DNA of 64,000 nt from Streptomyces canus (GTDB taxonomy: Bacteria > Actinomycetota > Actinomycetes > Streptomycetales > Streptomycetaceae), in the NCBI RefSeq assembly GCF_041435015.1, contig NZ_CP107989.1:5642001-5706000 (forward strand), given 5' to 3'. Positions 25,386 through 39,876 of the stretch are shown here, one piece after another. Each line of letters starts with the position of its first letter. Positions within the stretch are counted from its first letter, which is position 1. The notes under the pieces are model-generated. The model searched no databases. It was not told the DNA's origin and saw nothing but the letters and a program-made list of their open reading frames with translations. Position numbers and translations under genes: made by a program.

Positions 25386-26063
25386 TCAGTCGGCCTTGTA
25401 CGGCCCGCCCAGATCCCAGGCCTGGTGCATCGCCGCCGCGAAGGCCGCCGCGATCTTGTGCTCGCCGCTCGCGTTCGGGTGGGTGCCGTCGTAGGTGTCG
25501 TGGTTGATGTCGTACGACGCCGGGGGCGAGACCGGCAGCAGGGGGGAGCGGGGCTCGTCCAGGTCCGCGATCGCCTTGGCGAGGAGCTCGTTGAAGCGGG
25601 TGACCTCCGTCGCGAAGGGCGGGTCCGACTCCGCCCGGACATTGGGGATCACCGGGAGGACGGCCATCCGGATCCGGGGGTCGGCCCGGCGGGCCTCGGC
25701 GACGAAGGCGCGGACGTTCTCCGCCGTCTGTTCCGCGTTCGTGTAGAAGCCCAGGTCGATCAGGCCCAGCGACACCAGGAGCACGTTCGCGCGGTGTGCC
25801 CGAACCGCGTCGCCGATCAGCGGGGCCATGTGCAGCCAGCCCTCGCCCCAGCCGGCCAGGTGGGCCCGGGGGAAGTCGGGATCGGCGTACTCGTACGACG
25901 TCGGGGCGTCCGCCGCCTTGTCGTACAGCGTCTCGCGCGGGCCCACGAGGGCGAAGGGGCCGCCGCAGGTGTCACGCAGGTGCTGCCACATCCGGTAACG
26001 CCAGGTGTGCTCGCCCGCGCTTCCGATCGTCATCGAATCGCCGACCGGCATGAATCTGAGCAT
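25386..26063 (-). CDS. SGNH/GDSL hydrolase
   Basis: A 225-residue SGNH-fold hydrolase. Block I is PVGDSMTIG with the nucleophile Ser, and block V is YDGTHPNASGEHKI with the catalytic Asp and His. Block III reads LGLID rather than the common GTND, so the oxyanion-hole Asn is not obvious. No signal peptide is seen from this start. An ATG at 26117 with a good ribosome site (GGGAGG) would add 18 residues. An esterase or acyl hydrolase role is inferred. It diverges from the secreted propeller gene. Confidence 0.78.
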   Translation of the reverse strand: MLRFMPVGDSMTIGSAGEHTWRYRMWQHLRDTCGGPFALVGPRETLYDKAADAPTSYEYADPDFPRAHLAGWGEGWLHMAPLIGDAVRAHRANVLLVSLGLIDLGFYTNAEQTAENVRAFVAEARRADPRIRMAVLPVIPNVRAESDPPFATEVTRFNELLAKAIADLDEPRSPLLPVSPPASYDINHDTYDGTHPNASGEHKIAAAFAAAMHQAWDLGGPYKAD

Positions 26064-26176
26064 CCGCTCATGATGGATCATCGGTGGCGCAGTTGGCATG
26101 TGAGCCCGGCCACGCATCCCTTCTGCCCTCCCGGCCACACCCGTTCAAACGTGCGTCGGGATGGCAGGCTTGGGGC

Positions 26177-27169
26177 ATGCGTCGACCCTTCGCCCTCCTC
26201 GCCGGGACCCTGCTCGTGGGCGCCTTCACCCTGCCCGCCGCCGTGCCCGCCTCCGCCGCCGACGGGGACGGGAAGGGGGACAAGGGCTTCACCATCAGCG
26301 ATCCCCGGATCACCGAGTCCAGCGGGCTCGCCGCCTCGCGGCAGCACCCGGGCATCTACTGGACCCACAACGACCAGGACACCGGCGCGTACCTGTATGC
26401 CGTCGACAGCTCCACCGGCAAGACCGTCGCCAGGATCACCATGACCGGCGTCGGCACGCCGCGTGACGTCGAGGCCATCGCCATCGGGCCCGACAACGAG
26501 ATCTGGGTCGGCGACATCGGCGACAACGACGGGGTCACCTGGCCCTATGTGTGGATCTACAAGCTGCCCGAGCCGAAGGTCCTCAAGGACCAGTCCGTCA
26601 AGGCCACTCAGTACGTCGTGAAGTACACCGACGGCTCGCGCGACGCCGAGTCGATGGTCGTCCATCCCAAGACCGGGCGCGTCTACATCATCGACAAGCA
26701 CGAGGACGGCGGGCATCTCTACGAGGGACCCGTCACCCTCTCCCCCTCGGGGACGAACGTCTTCAAGCCCGTCAAGCCCGTCGACCTGTGGGCGACCGAC
26801 GCCGCGTTCTCGCCCGACGGCCGGCAGCTCGTCGTACGCGGGTACCTCGGCGGTATCTGGTACGACTGGAACGGCGGCGACATCAAGCGCCGCGGGCGGA
26901 TCAGCGTGCCGCTCGGGCAGGGGGAGTCCGTCTCCTACTCGCCCGACGGGACCAAGATCCTGCTCGGCATGGAGGGCGCGGACAGCGAGGTGGAGGCACA
27001 GGACGCACCCGGGGACGGCGGGTCCAAGTCGCCCTCCGGGAGCGGGAGTTCCTCTGCCTCCGGAAGCGACGGCGGAGGGATCTCCGACGGCACGATCAAG
27101 ATCGGCGCCCTCGCCCTGGGGGCCGTCGTCGCCCTCTTCGGACTCCGGCGGCTATTCCGGCGTAGCTGA
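26177..27169 (+). CDS. Secreted propeller-like protein with C-terminal anchor
   Basis: A 330-residue protein with a signal peptide (about residues 1-30, ending PASAA). The body resembles a WD40/TolB-type beta-propeller with repeats such as DNEIWVGDIGDNDG and AAFSPDGRQLVV. A serine/glycine-rich linker then leads to a single membrane segment (TIKIGALALGAVVALFGLRRL) and a short basic end. It is therefore exported and membrane-anchored. The function is unknown. The ATG at 26177 begins the signal peptide; a longer frame from 26084 is rejected. Confidence 0.75.
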   Translation: MRRPFALLAGTLLVGAFTLPAAVPASAADGDGKGDKGFTISDPRITESSGLAASRQHPGIYWTHNDQDTGAYLYAVDSSTGKTVARITMTGVGTPRDVEAIAIGPDNEIWVGDIGDNDGVTWPYVWIYKLPEPKVLKDQSVKATQYVVKYTDGSRDAESMVVHPKTGRVYIIDKHEDGGHLYEGPVTLSPSGTNVFKPVKPVDLWATDAAFSPDGRQLVVRGYLGGIWYDWNGGDIKRRGRISVPLGQGESVSYSPDGTKILLGMEGADSEVEAQDAPGDGGSKSPSGSGSSSASGSDGGGISDGTIKIGALALGAVVALFGLRRLFRRS

Positions 27170-27191
27170 GCACAAGGTGACGTCGACTGTC

Positions 27192-28806
<1,615 letters not shown>

Positions 28807-28925
28807 GGACCGGGTGACGGGGGCGCTCGGTGAGTGCCGGGCGCCCCTTCAACGGGCGCCGGAGCTGCTCTACTGACTCCTGGTTCATGTCAGCGAGGAT
28901 CTCGTCCTCACTCCGGAAGGACATG

Positions 28926-29600
28926 ATGAAGCTTCTCCTCACCGACTCCGGCGTCAAGAACACGCGCATCCAGGACGCGCTGGTCGACCTCCTGGGCAAG
29001 CCGATCGCCGAGTCCAGCGCCCTGTGCATCCCCACCGCGGGGTACGGGGCCCCCGACGCCGATCCGGGCGGGCCATGGCGATTCGTCAGCGGACGATCCC
29101 CCCACCCCATGACCGGCCTGGGGTGGAAGTCGGTGGGCGTGCTGGAGCTCACCGCGCTGCCCAGCATCGAGAAGGCGAGCTGGGTCTCCTGGGTCCGGGA
29201 GACCGACGCCCTGCTGGTCAACGGCGGTGACGCGCTGTACCTGGCGCACTGGATGCGGGAATCCGGGCTCGCCGGCCTCCTGCCGTCGCTGCCCGACACG
29301 GTCTACGTGGGACTCAGCGCCGGGAGCATGGTGATGACACCCCGCATCGGGCAGGACTTCGTGGGCTGGAAGCCGCCCGCCGGCGGCGACAGCACATTGG
29401 GCCTGGTGGATTTTTCGCTCTTCCCGCACCTGGATCACCCGGCTTGCCCGGAGAACTCCATGGCCTCGGCAGAACGATGGGCGGCCGAGATCGCGGGTCC
29501 GGCGTATGCGATCGACGAGCAGACCGCCATCAAGGTGGCGGACGGAACCGTCGAGGTGGTCTCCGAGGGAAACTGGAAGTTGTTCAACCCGGCCTCGTGA
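28926..29600 (+). CDS. S51 peptidase-like protein (PepE family)
   Basis: A 224-residue protein of the class-I glutamine-amidotransferase-like fold with the S51 nucleophile motif GLSAGSMV near residue 136 and a later LFPHLDHP that could supply the His. The first strand is MKLLLTDSG. The family includes alpha-aspartyl dipeptidase PepE. GGAAGG ends 5 bases before the ATG at 28926; the adjacent ATG at 28923 is a possible alternative. It overlaps a small antisense ORF at its end. The substrate is not known. Confidence 0.78.
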   Translation: MKLLLTDSGVKNTRIQDALVDLLGKPIAESSALCIPTAGYGAPDADPGGPWRFVSGRSPHPMTGLGWKSVGVLELTALPSIEKASWVSWVRETDALLVNGGDALYLAHWMRESGLAGLLPSLPDTVYVGLSAGSMVMTPRIGQDFVGWKPPAGGDSTLGLVDFSLFPHLDHPACPENSMASAERWAAEIAGPAYAIDEQTAIKVADGTVEVVSEGNWKLFNPAS

Positions 29601-29736
29601 AGCCCTCCTCCGTCGGACGTACTGGGTCGACCGCGTCCTCGGCCAGGCGGGCGGCGCGCTCGTCGAACTCCCGGCGTGCGCTCTGGATGGCGGTGATGTT
29701 CGCCTGCGACCAGTCGGTGATGGACTGGCTGGACAT
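29584..29736 (-). CDS. Small hypothetical protein
   Basis: A 50-codon frame opposite the end of the S51 gene, starting MSSQSITDWSQANITAIQSA and continuing with a charged, helical stretch rich in Arg, Glu and Ala. Codon use is typical of streptomycetes (almost all codons end in G or C), which favours a real gene. However, no clear ribosome-binding site is seen, and it overlaps the S51 stop by 17 bases. It diverges from the nuclease-like gene. Function unknown. Confidence 0.4.
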   Translation of the reverse strand: MSSQSITDWSQANITAIQSARREFDERAARLAEDAVDPVRPTEEGFTRPG

Positions 29737-29769
29737 AGGGCGCGTGTTCGCTCGATTACGTTCCGTCGC

Positions 29770-30393
29770 ATGGTCAGTTCGCAGCATGACGCTGTACATC
29801 GGATCTTCCGGGAGGAGCCGGATCTCCTGGCCCGTCTCGTGCCGGAGACGGGCGTCAGGTTCCCCGAGTACAGCTCGATCGAGCCACTCGACACCGACCT
29901 CACCGAGATCTGGCCGTTGGAGCGCCGGGTGGACAGCTTCTTCCGGGTCCGCACGGCCGACGACGAAGGGGGGTTTCTGCTCGCTGTCGAGTCGCAGAGC
30001 AAGCCGGACCCGGACAAGCACAACAGCTGGGCGTACTACTTGGCGCACATGTATGCCAAGTACCGGTTGCCGCCGATTCTGCTGGTGGTGTGCCGGGACA
30101 AGAAGACGGCGGAGTGGGCGAGGGACCCCATCCGAATCGGGCGCAGTTTCCACACGAGCATGGAGGTGTTCCCGTTGGTTCTGGGGCCGATCGGGGTGCG
30201 TCCGATCACCGACCCGGAGGAGGCGGCGAAGGACTTGGCGCTCACCACGTTCTCCATTCTCATCAACGCCAAGGATCCGGGCATCCTTGCCATACTGGAC
30301 GCGGTGGCGCCGGTGCTGGGGCCCAACGCGGACTGGGCGGAATACATCGAGGCCGGTCTGGACGAAGGACCCAGCCGCGATCATTGGAGGTAA
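29770..30393 (+). CDS. Rpn/PDDEXK nuclease-like protein, N-terminal part of a split gene
   Basis: A 207-residue protein of a family common in streptomycetes, with the pattern LTEIWPLERRVDSFFRV, then FLLAVESQSKPDPDKHNSWAY, resembling Rpn/PDDEXK transposase-associated nucleases (acidic core and E-x-Q/K). In typical homologues I recall, the reading continues about 90 residues beyond the W-R-x-L-M segment. Here a TAA (30391-30393) stops it, and the same frame resumes one codon later at ATG 30397. So the gene is split by one in-frame stop. The start at 29770 follows the family N-terminus (MVSSQHD). Confidence 0.7.
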   Translation: MVSSQHDAVHRIFREEPDLLARLVPETGVRFPEYSSIEPLDTDLTEIWPLERRVDSFFRVRTADDEGGFLLAVESQSKPDPDKHNSWAYYLAHMYAKYRLPPILLVVCRDKKTAEWARDPIRIGRSFHTSMEVFPLVLGPIGVRPITDPEEAAKDLALTTFSILINAKDPGILAILDAVAPVLGPNADWAEYIEAGLDEGPSRDHWR

Positions 30394-30396
30394 CTG

Positions 30397-30648
30397 ATGG
30401 CCGTGTACACGCCGAACTTCCCCGGTTTGGGCAGCGTGATGGAGGAGACATGGCGCGAGGTCCACGCCGACGGTGAGGCAAAGGGTGAGGCCAAGGCCAT
30501 CCTCCGGGTTCTTCGCAGGCGGGGTGTCGAAGTCTCCGAGTCCGTACAGGAACGGGTGATGGCCTGCGTCGACCTGGAGCTCCTGGAGACCTGGCTCGAC
30601 CGTTCCCTGGTCGTGGAGAACGCCGACGAACTGTTCGGCGAGGAGTAG
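30397..30648 (+). CDS. C-terminal part of the split nuclease-like gene
   Basis: An 83-residue protein in the same frame as the preceding gene, separated by TAA CTG. Its GEAKGEAKAILRVLRRRGVEV and ending VENADELFGEE match the usual C-terminal tail of the Rpn-like streptomycete family. GGAGG at 30386-30390 lies 6 bases before the ATG, so it can be translated by reinitiation. It could work as a separate subunit or be a remnant of a damaged gene. Confidence 0.6.
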   Translation: MAVYTPNFPGLGSVMEETWREVHADGEAKGEAKAILRVLRRRGVEVSESVQERVMACVDLELLETWLDRSLVVENADELFGEE

Positions 30649-30661
30649 CCCAAGCACGCGA

Positions 30662-30693
30662 GAAGGGCGCCCGGTGTCCGCCGGGCGCCCTTC
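30662..30693. terminator. 13-bp terminator hairpin
   Basis: Perfect arms GAAGGGCGCCCGG (30662-30674) and its complement (30681-30693) around a 6-base loop. It separates the convergent nuclease-like gene and serC. Confidence 0.8.
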
Positions 30694-30715
30694 GTCGTCG
30701 TATCCCAGAAAACGA

Positions 30716-34823
<4,108 letters not shown>

Positions 34824-34986
34824 GGGGATCCGGGGGCGTTGCCGGGAGGGCCCACAGGGCGACGTGTCACCGGTGAGGTCCAGTGGGACAGGCGGCCGGG
34901 AGCGCTCATGGGTCCGGACGGCGTGCAAGGGCTCAAAGGGCGGGACGACCGGACGAGTTCACGGAGGCCGTTGCGATACTCCCGCC

Positions 34987-35448
34987 GTGGAAACGAACAC
35001 GCCTCTCACGAGCTGGACCCTGCGTCCGGCGCACCCCGACGACGTCGAGCCGATAGCCGAGCTGCGGGCCATGGTGATGCGCCCCGACCTGGAGCGGCTT
35101 GGCCGGTTCGACGAGCACCGGGTGCGGCAGCGGTTCCGGGACGCCTTCGTCGAGCGGCACATGTCGATCATCATGGCCGAGGGGCGTTTCGCGGGCTGTG
35201 TCGCCCTGCGGCCGGCCGCGGCCGGCCACTGGCTGGAGCACTTCTTCATCGCCCCGGACCTCCAGGGCCACGGCCTCGGCTCGGCCGTCCTGCGCGGCCT
35301 GCTCGCGCGGACCGACGCCGACGGCGAACTCGTCCGCCTGAACGTCCTCCAGGGCAGCGCGGCCCGACGCCTGTACGAGCGCCACGGTTTCACCGTGGAG
35401 ACCGAGGACCCGGTGGACGTCTTCATGGTGCGGGGACCGCGCCGGTAG
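34987..35448 (+). CDS. GNAT family N-acetyltransferase
   Basis: A 153-residue acetyltransferase. The GNAT core has HWLEHFFIAPDLQGHGLGSAVL (acetyl-CoA loop) and later YERHGFTVE. The N-terminal ASP/GLU-rich WTLRPAHPDDVEPIAELRAMVM is typical of the group. The start GTG at 34987 follows the family N-terminus; a long upstream frame is rejected. The 163 bases before it show no gene. The substrate is unknown. Confidence 0.8.
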   Translation: METNTPLTSWTLRPAHPDDVEPIAELRAMVMRPDLERLGRFDEHRVRQRFRDAFVERHMSIIMAEGRFAGCVALRPAAAGHWLEHFFIAPDLQGHGLGSAVLRGLLARTDADGELVRLNVLQGSAARRLYERHGFTVETEDPVDVFMVRGPRR

Positions 35449-35550
35449 CGGACAGTCGTATAACGGGTTTACGCACATGACCAGGTCCACTATCGTGAAC
35501 CGAGTAGTGCATCATGATGGACGAACCCCGAGTCGATCCCTGGAAGCCCC

Positions 35551-36480
35551 GTGACCACCTCCAGTAGCGCCCCGACGTCGTCGCCGACCCCGGTGGGCAC
35601 CGCGCCCGCCCACGGGCCCCGCCGCTCCAGCTCTCTCGGTCCCGTCGGCCTGGTGCTCGCCGGGGGCATCTCCGTGCAGTTCGGCGCGGCGCTGGCCGTG
35701 ACCCTGATGCCGAGGGCGGGCGCCCTCGGGGTCGTGACCCTGCGGCTGCTGGCGGCCGCGGTCGTCCTCCTCGTCGTCTGCCGCCCCCGGCTGCGCGGGC
35801 ACTCCCGCACCGACTGGGGCACGGTTGTCGTCTTCGGCCTCACCCTGGCCGCGATGAACGGCCTCTTCTACCAGGCCGTCGACCGCATCTCCCTCGGCGC
35901 AGCCGTGACCCTGGAGTTCCTCGGACCCCTCGCCCTCTCGGTGCTCGCCTCCCGCCGCGCGGTCAACACCGTCTGGGCCGGACTAGCGCTCGCCGGTGTC
36001 TTCCTCCTGGGCGGCGGGGACTTCGGCGACCTGGACCCGGCGGGCGTCGCCTTCGCGCTGGGTGCGGGCGCCATGTGGGCGGCGTACATCGTCTTCAGCG
36101 CGAGGACCGGCCGCCGCTTCCCGCAGGCCGACGGCCTCGCCCTGGCGATGGCGGTCGGCGCGCTGGCGTTCCTGCCGCTCGGCATCGCGGAGTCGGGCAC
36201 CAGGCTCCTCGATCCGGTGACCGTGGGTCTCGGCGCGGCGGTGGCCCTGATGTCCTCCGTCCTGCCCTACACCCTCGAACTCCTCGCCCTGCGCACCCTG
36301 CCCGCCTCCGCCTTCGCCATCCTCATGAGCCTGGAGCCGGCCCTGGCCGCCCTCGCGGGCTTCCTGATCCTCGACCAGTCCCTGTCCGCGCTTCAGGCGC
36401 TCGCCGTCGCGCTCGTGATCGCGGCGAGCATGGGAGCGGTCCGGACGCAGGTGGGACGGGGTAAGGCGATCAGTCCGTGA
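35551..36480 (+). CDS. EamA family transporter (RhtA-like exporter)
   Basis: A 309-residue protein with ten membrane segments in two EamA repeats. The region from VDRISLGAAVTLEFLGPLAL to LGALSLEP-type segments (ASAFAILMSLEPALAALAG) matches the RhtA-like threonine/homoserine exporters. A serine/proline-rich N-terminal stretch of about 30 residues precedes the first span. The start is GTG at 35551. It is followed on the opposite strand by the methyltransferase. Confidence 0.85.
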   Translation: MTTSSSAPTSSPTPVGTAPAHGPRRSSSLGPVGLVLAGGISVQFGAALAVTLMPRAGALGVVTLRLLAAAVVLLVVCRPRLRGHSRTDWGTVVVFGLTLAAMNGLFYQAVDRISLGAAVTLEFLGPLALSVLASRRAVNTVWAGLALAGVFLLGGGDFGDLDPAGVAFALGAGAMWAAYIVFSARTGRRFPQADGLALAMAVGALAFLPLGIAESGTRLLDPVTVGLGAAVALMSSVLPYTLELLALRTLPASAFAILMSLEPALAALAGFLILDQSLSALQALAVALVIAASMGAVRTQVGRGKAISP

Positions 36481-36504
36481 ACCTCGAGCGGGCGTTACGC
36501 GGCG

Positions 36505-37245
36505 TCAGCCCGCGATCTTCTCCCACACCGAGACGTGTGTCTCGCTCTCGCTAATGAAGGGTGCCCGGCTCCAGTCCTCCCACCGGTCCCGCAGCCTCAT
36601 CCCCGCCAACCGCGCCATGAGATCCAGCTCCGCGGGCCAGACGTACCGGAAAGGGATGGTCCGGAAGGAACCCCGGCCGCCCTCGACCCTGACGTGGTTC
36701 GAGGCCATCGCCTGGGTGGCCACGTCGTAGGTGTCGAAGCCGAGGCGGTTCTCACCGACGTAGTACGGCACGGCGTTCTGGCCCGGCGGAAGCTTCCGCA
36801 GCTGAGGGATCATGACCTCCACGACGAAGGTCCCCCCGGGTGCCAGATGGGCCGCGACATTGCGGAAGCAGTCCACCTGGGCGTCCTGGGTCGTCAGATT
36901 CATGATCGTGTTGAAGACCAGGTAGCCGACCGAGAAGGTGCCCGGCACCCGGGCCGACGCGAAGTCCCCGATCGTCACCCCGACCGCCTCGCCGCCGGGC
37001 TTGGCCCGCAGTCGGTCCGCCATCGCCCGGGACAGGTCGATGCCGTGCACCTCGATCCCGCGCCGCGCCAGCGGCAACGCGATCCGCCCGGTGCCGACGC
37101 CCAGTTCCAGGGCCCTCCCCGCGCCGGCGAGCTCCGCCAGCACCTCCACGGCCGGCTCGACCGCATCCGGCGTGAACATCTCCGCCGACGACTCGTCGTA
37201 CGTCGCCGCGACGGACTCTCCGAAGTAACCGTCGTCATCGATCAT
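36505..37245 (-). CDS. SAM-dependent methyltransferase
   Basis: A 246-residue class-I methyltransferase. The SAM-binding motif is LELGVGTGRIALPLA near residue 48, and VHGIDLSRAM holds the acidic residue contacting the ribose. The C-terminal half has the family's GTFVVEVMIPQLR. The acceptor molecule is unknown. The start at 37245 (MIDDDGYFGES) is chosen because the frame extending to 37596 has no coding character. It diverges from the TIGR03084-headed operon. Confidence 0.82.
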   Translation of the reverse strand: MIDDDGYFGESVAATYDESSAEMFTPDAVEPAVEVLAELAGAGRALELGVGTGRIALPLARRGIEVHGIDLSRAMADRLRAKPGGEAVGVTIGDFASARVPGTFSVGYLVFNTIMNLTTQDAQVDCFRNVAAHLAPGGTFVVEVMIPQLRKLPPGQNAVPYYVGENRLGFDTYDVATQAMASNHVRVEGGRGSFRTIPFRYVWPAELDLMARLAGMRLRDRWEDWSRAPFISESETHVSVWEKIAG

Positions 37246-37287
37246 CGGAGGACCGTACTGCGGGGGAGGGTGCGGGCGCCCCTGAAT

Positions 37288-37334
37288 ATCGAGGACGCGA
37301 GCATAGGGCGGGCCCGCATCGAGGACGCGAGCAT
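37288..37334. repeat. 17-bp direct repeat upstream of the catabolic operon
   Basis: ATCGAGGACGCGAGCAT occurs at 37288-37304 and again at 37318-37334, with a similar GGGCCCGC-like flank. It lies in the divergent intergenic region and may be a duplicated regulatory site or a simple slippage product. Confidence 0.6.
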
Positions 37335-37372
37335 CGGGCCCGCGGGGCGGGCACCCGCTCTCGGAAATTAAT

Positions 37373-37386
37373 GCAAGCACGCTTGC
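37373..37386. promoter_or_regulatory. Candidate TetR operator of the catabolic operon
   Basis: GCAAGC (37373-37378) and GCTTGC (37381-37386) form a perfect inverted repeat with a two-base centre, 32 bases before the first operon gene. Such GCAAGC-type palindromes are typical TetR-family sites. The operon ends with a TetR gene, the likely binder. Confidence 0.55.
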
Positions 37387-37417
37387 TTGTTTCCGGGGTC
37401 GCTGACATTCTCGCCCC

Positions 37418-38212
37418 ATGGCAGACCCCACGCCCGTCATCGACGACCTGTGTGCGGAGAGCGAGGAGCTCGACCTGCTGGTAGCCGGACTCAGCCAGGA
37501 GCAGTGGTCGCTTCCGACCCCCGCCCCCGGCTGGACCGTCGCCCACCAGATCGCCCACCTCGCCTGGACCGACCACTCCTCCCTGCTCGCCGTCACCGAC
37601 CAGGCGGCCTTCTCCCGCGAGGTCGAGAAGGCGCTCGCAGCCCCCGGGGACTTCGTGGACGAGGGAGCGGAGGAGGGTGCCCGTAAGCCTCCGTCACGGC
37701 TGCTCGCCTACTGGCGGGCGGGACGCGAGGACCTCGCGGAGGCCCTTCGTACGGCACCCGAGGGTGCCCGTTTCCCCTGGTACGGCCCGCCCATGTCGAC
37801 CGCCTCCATGGCCACCGCGCGTCTCATGGAGACCTGGGCGCACGGACTGGACGTGGCGGACGCCCTGGGAGTGACCCGCACGCCCACCGACCGGCTCCGG
37901 CACATCGTCCGCCTCGGCGTCCGCACCCGCGACTTCGCCTTCGGGGTGCACGGACTGACCCCGCCGTTCGAGGAGTTCCGCATCGAACTCGCCGCCCCAT
38001 CAGGCGAGTTGTGGACCTTCGGCCCCGAGAACGCCACCGACCGCGTCACCGGCCCCGCCCTCGACCTCTGCCTCCTGGTCACCCAGCGGGCCCACCGCAC
38101 CGACCTCGCCCTGCGCGCGGAGGGCGAGGACGCCGACCGGTGGCTCGACATCGCCCAGGCCTTCGCGGGTCCGCCGGGCAAGGGCCGCACGCCGAAGAGG
38201 GCCGCCGGATGA
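37418..38212 (+). CDS. TIGR03084 family metal-binding protein
   Basis: A 264-residue DinB/maleylpyruvate-isomerase-like protein. The family markers are [16 protein letters not shown] and [14 protein letters not shown], whose His residues form the likely metal site. TIGR03084 proteins are actinobacterial and typically accompany acyl-CoA or terpene-type catabolic genes. It heads a long operon and overlaps the AtuA gene by 4 bases. The exact reaction is unknown; a thiol-dependent isomerase-like or CoA-linked role is possible. Confidence 0.8.
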   Translation: MADPTPVIDDLCAESEELDLLVAGLSQEQWSLPTPAPGWTVAHQIAHLAWTDHSSLLAVTDQAAFSREVEKALAAPGDFVDEGAEEGARKPPSRLLAYWRAGREDLAEALRTAPEGARFPWYGPPMSTASMATARLMETWAHGLDVADALGVTRTPTDRLRHIVRLGVRTRDFAFGVHGLTPPFEEFRIELAAPSGELWTFGPENATDRVTGPALDLCLLVTQRAHRTDLALRAEGEDADRWLDIAQAFAGPPGKGRTPKRAAG

Positions 38213-39876
38213 CCCTCCGTATCGGCAACGCCTCCGGCTTCTACGGCGACCGCTTCGACGCGATGCGCGAGATGCTCACCGGCGGCGAACTCGACGTCCT
38301 CACCGGTGACTACCTCGCCGAGCTGACCATGCTCATCCTGGGCCGCGACCGGCTGAAGGACCCGGGGGCCGGGTATGCCCGCACCTTCCTGAGGCAGTTG
38401 GAGGAGTGCCTGGGGCTGGCGCGGGAGCGGGGCGTCAGAATCGTGGCGAACGCCGGAGGACTGAACCCGGCCGGACTCGCCTCCCGCATCAGGGAGTTGG
38501 CGGACCGTACAGGCCTCCCGGTCCGCGTCGCGCACGTCGAGGGCGACGACCTCACCCCCCTCCACCCCGGCAGCCTCGCCGCCCACGCCTACCTCGGCGG
38601 CTTCGGCATCGCGACCTGTCTGCGGGAGGGCGCGGACGTGGTCGTGACCGGCCGGGTGACGGACGCGGCCCTGGTCACCGGGCCCGCCGCCGCCCACTTC
38701 GGCTGGGGACCGACGGACTACGACCGGCTCGCGGGAGCCGTCGTCGCCGGGCACGTCCTGGAGTGCGGGACACAGGCGACCGGCGGGAACTACGCCTTCT
38801 TCCCGCAGGGAGACGTCCGCCGCCCCGGCTTCCCCCTCACCGAACTCCACGAGGACGGCACCGCCGTCATCACCAAGCACCCCGGCTCCGGCGGATTCGT
38901 CGACGTCGGCACGGTGACGGCCCAGCTGCTGTACGAGACGCAGGGCGCCCGGTATGCGGGCCCCGACGTCACCGCCCGCCTCGACACGGTCCGGCTCACC
39001 CAGGACGGCCCCGACCGCGTCCGGATCTCCGGCGTACGCGGCGAGGCCCCGCCGCCCACCCTCAAGGTCGGCCTCAACCGCCTCGGCGGCTTCCGCAACG
39101 AGGTCGCCTTCGTCCTGACCGGCCTCGACATCGAGGCCAAGGCCGCGCTGGTGCGGGACCAGATGGAACCGGCCCTCGCCAAGGCGGCCGAGGTGCGCTG
39201 GGGCCTGGTCCGCACGGACCGCCCGGACGCCGGCACCGAGGAGGCCGCGAGCGCCCTGCTGCGACTGGTCGTCCGGGACGCGAACCAGGAGATCGTCGGA
39301 CGCGCGCTCAGCGGGGCCGCCGTAGAACTGGCCCTGGCGAGCTACCCCGGGTTCCATGTGCTGGCGCCACCGGGAAAGGGCTCGCCCTATGGGGTCTTCG
39401 AGGATGTGTACGTCCCCCATGGGGCCGTGGACCATGTGGCCGTCCTCCACGACGGGCGACGGCTTCCCGTGGCACCGGCCCAGGAGACCGCCGTACTCGA
39501 TGATCCCCCGGCACCACCCCTGCCCGAACCGCTGCCGGAAGGCCCCACCCGCCGGGCCCCCCTCGGTCTGATCGCGGGCGCCCGCAGCGGCGACAAGGGC
39601 GGCAACGCCAACATCGGGGTCTGGGCCCGGACGGACGAGGCATGGCGGTGGCTCGCCCACACCCTCACCGTTGACCGCCTGCGCGAACTCCTCCCGGAGA
39701 CGGCGGAGTTGCCCGTCACCCGCCACGACCTGCCCCACCTCCGCGCCCTGAACTTCGTCGTCGAGGGCATCCTCGGCGAGGGCGTCGCCGCCCAGCACCG
39801 CTTCGACCCGCAGGCCAAGGCCCTCGGCGAATGGCTGCGCTCCCGCCACCTGGACATCCCGGAGGCCCTGCTATGA
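38209..39876 (+). CDS. AtuA family (DUF1446) protein
   Basis: A 555-residue protein of the AtuA/DUF1446 family, named after the first gene of the acyclic-terpene-utilisation cluster. The start [19 protein letters not shown] and segments such as [21 protein letters not shown] are characteristic. It overlaps the carboxylase beta gene by 4 bases (ATGA at 39873-39876). AtuA has no firmly assigned reaction; it co-occurs with CoA carboxylases. The ATG at 38209 overlaps the previous stop; an upstream extension is rejected. Confidence 0.82.
   Translation: MTLRIGNASGFYGDRFDAMREMLTGGELDVLTGDYLAELTMLILGRDRLKDPGAGYARTFLRQLEECLGLARERGVRIVANAGGLNPAGLASRIRELADRTGLPVRVAHVEGDDLTPLHPGSLAAHAYLGGFGIATCLREGADVVVTGRVTDAALVTGPAAAHFGWGPTDYDRLAGAVVAGHVLECGTQATGGNYAFFPQGDVRRPGFPLTELHEDGTAVITKHPGSGGFVDVGTVTAQLLYETQGARYAGPDVTARLDTVRLTQDGPDRVRISGVRGEAPPPTLKVGLNRLGGFRNEVAFVLTGLDIEAKAALVRDQMEPALAKAAEVRWGLVRTDRPDAGTEEAASALLRLVVRDANQEIVGRALSGAAVELALASYPGFHVLAPPGKGSPYGVFEDVYVPHGAVDHVAVLHDGRRLPVAPAQETAVLDDPPAPPLPEPLPEGPTRRAPLGLIAGARSGDKGGNANIGVWARTDEAWRWLAHTLTVDRLRELLPETAELPVTRHDLPHLRALNFVVEGILGEGVAAQHRFDPQAKALGEWLRSRHLDIPEALL

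Noticed and set aside
36488-36513. GCGGGC/GCCCGC repeat as a terminator between EamA and methyltransferase genes
   Set aside because: Only a 6-bp stem and it runs into the methyltransferase coding end.
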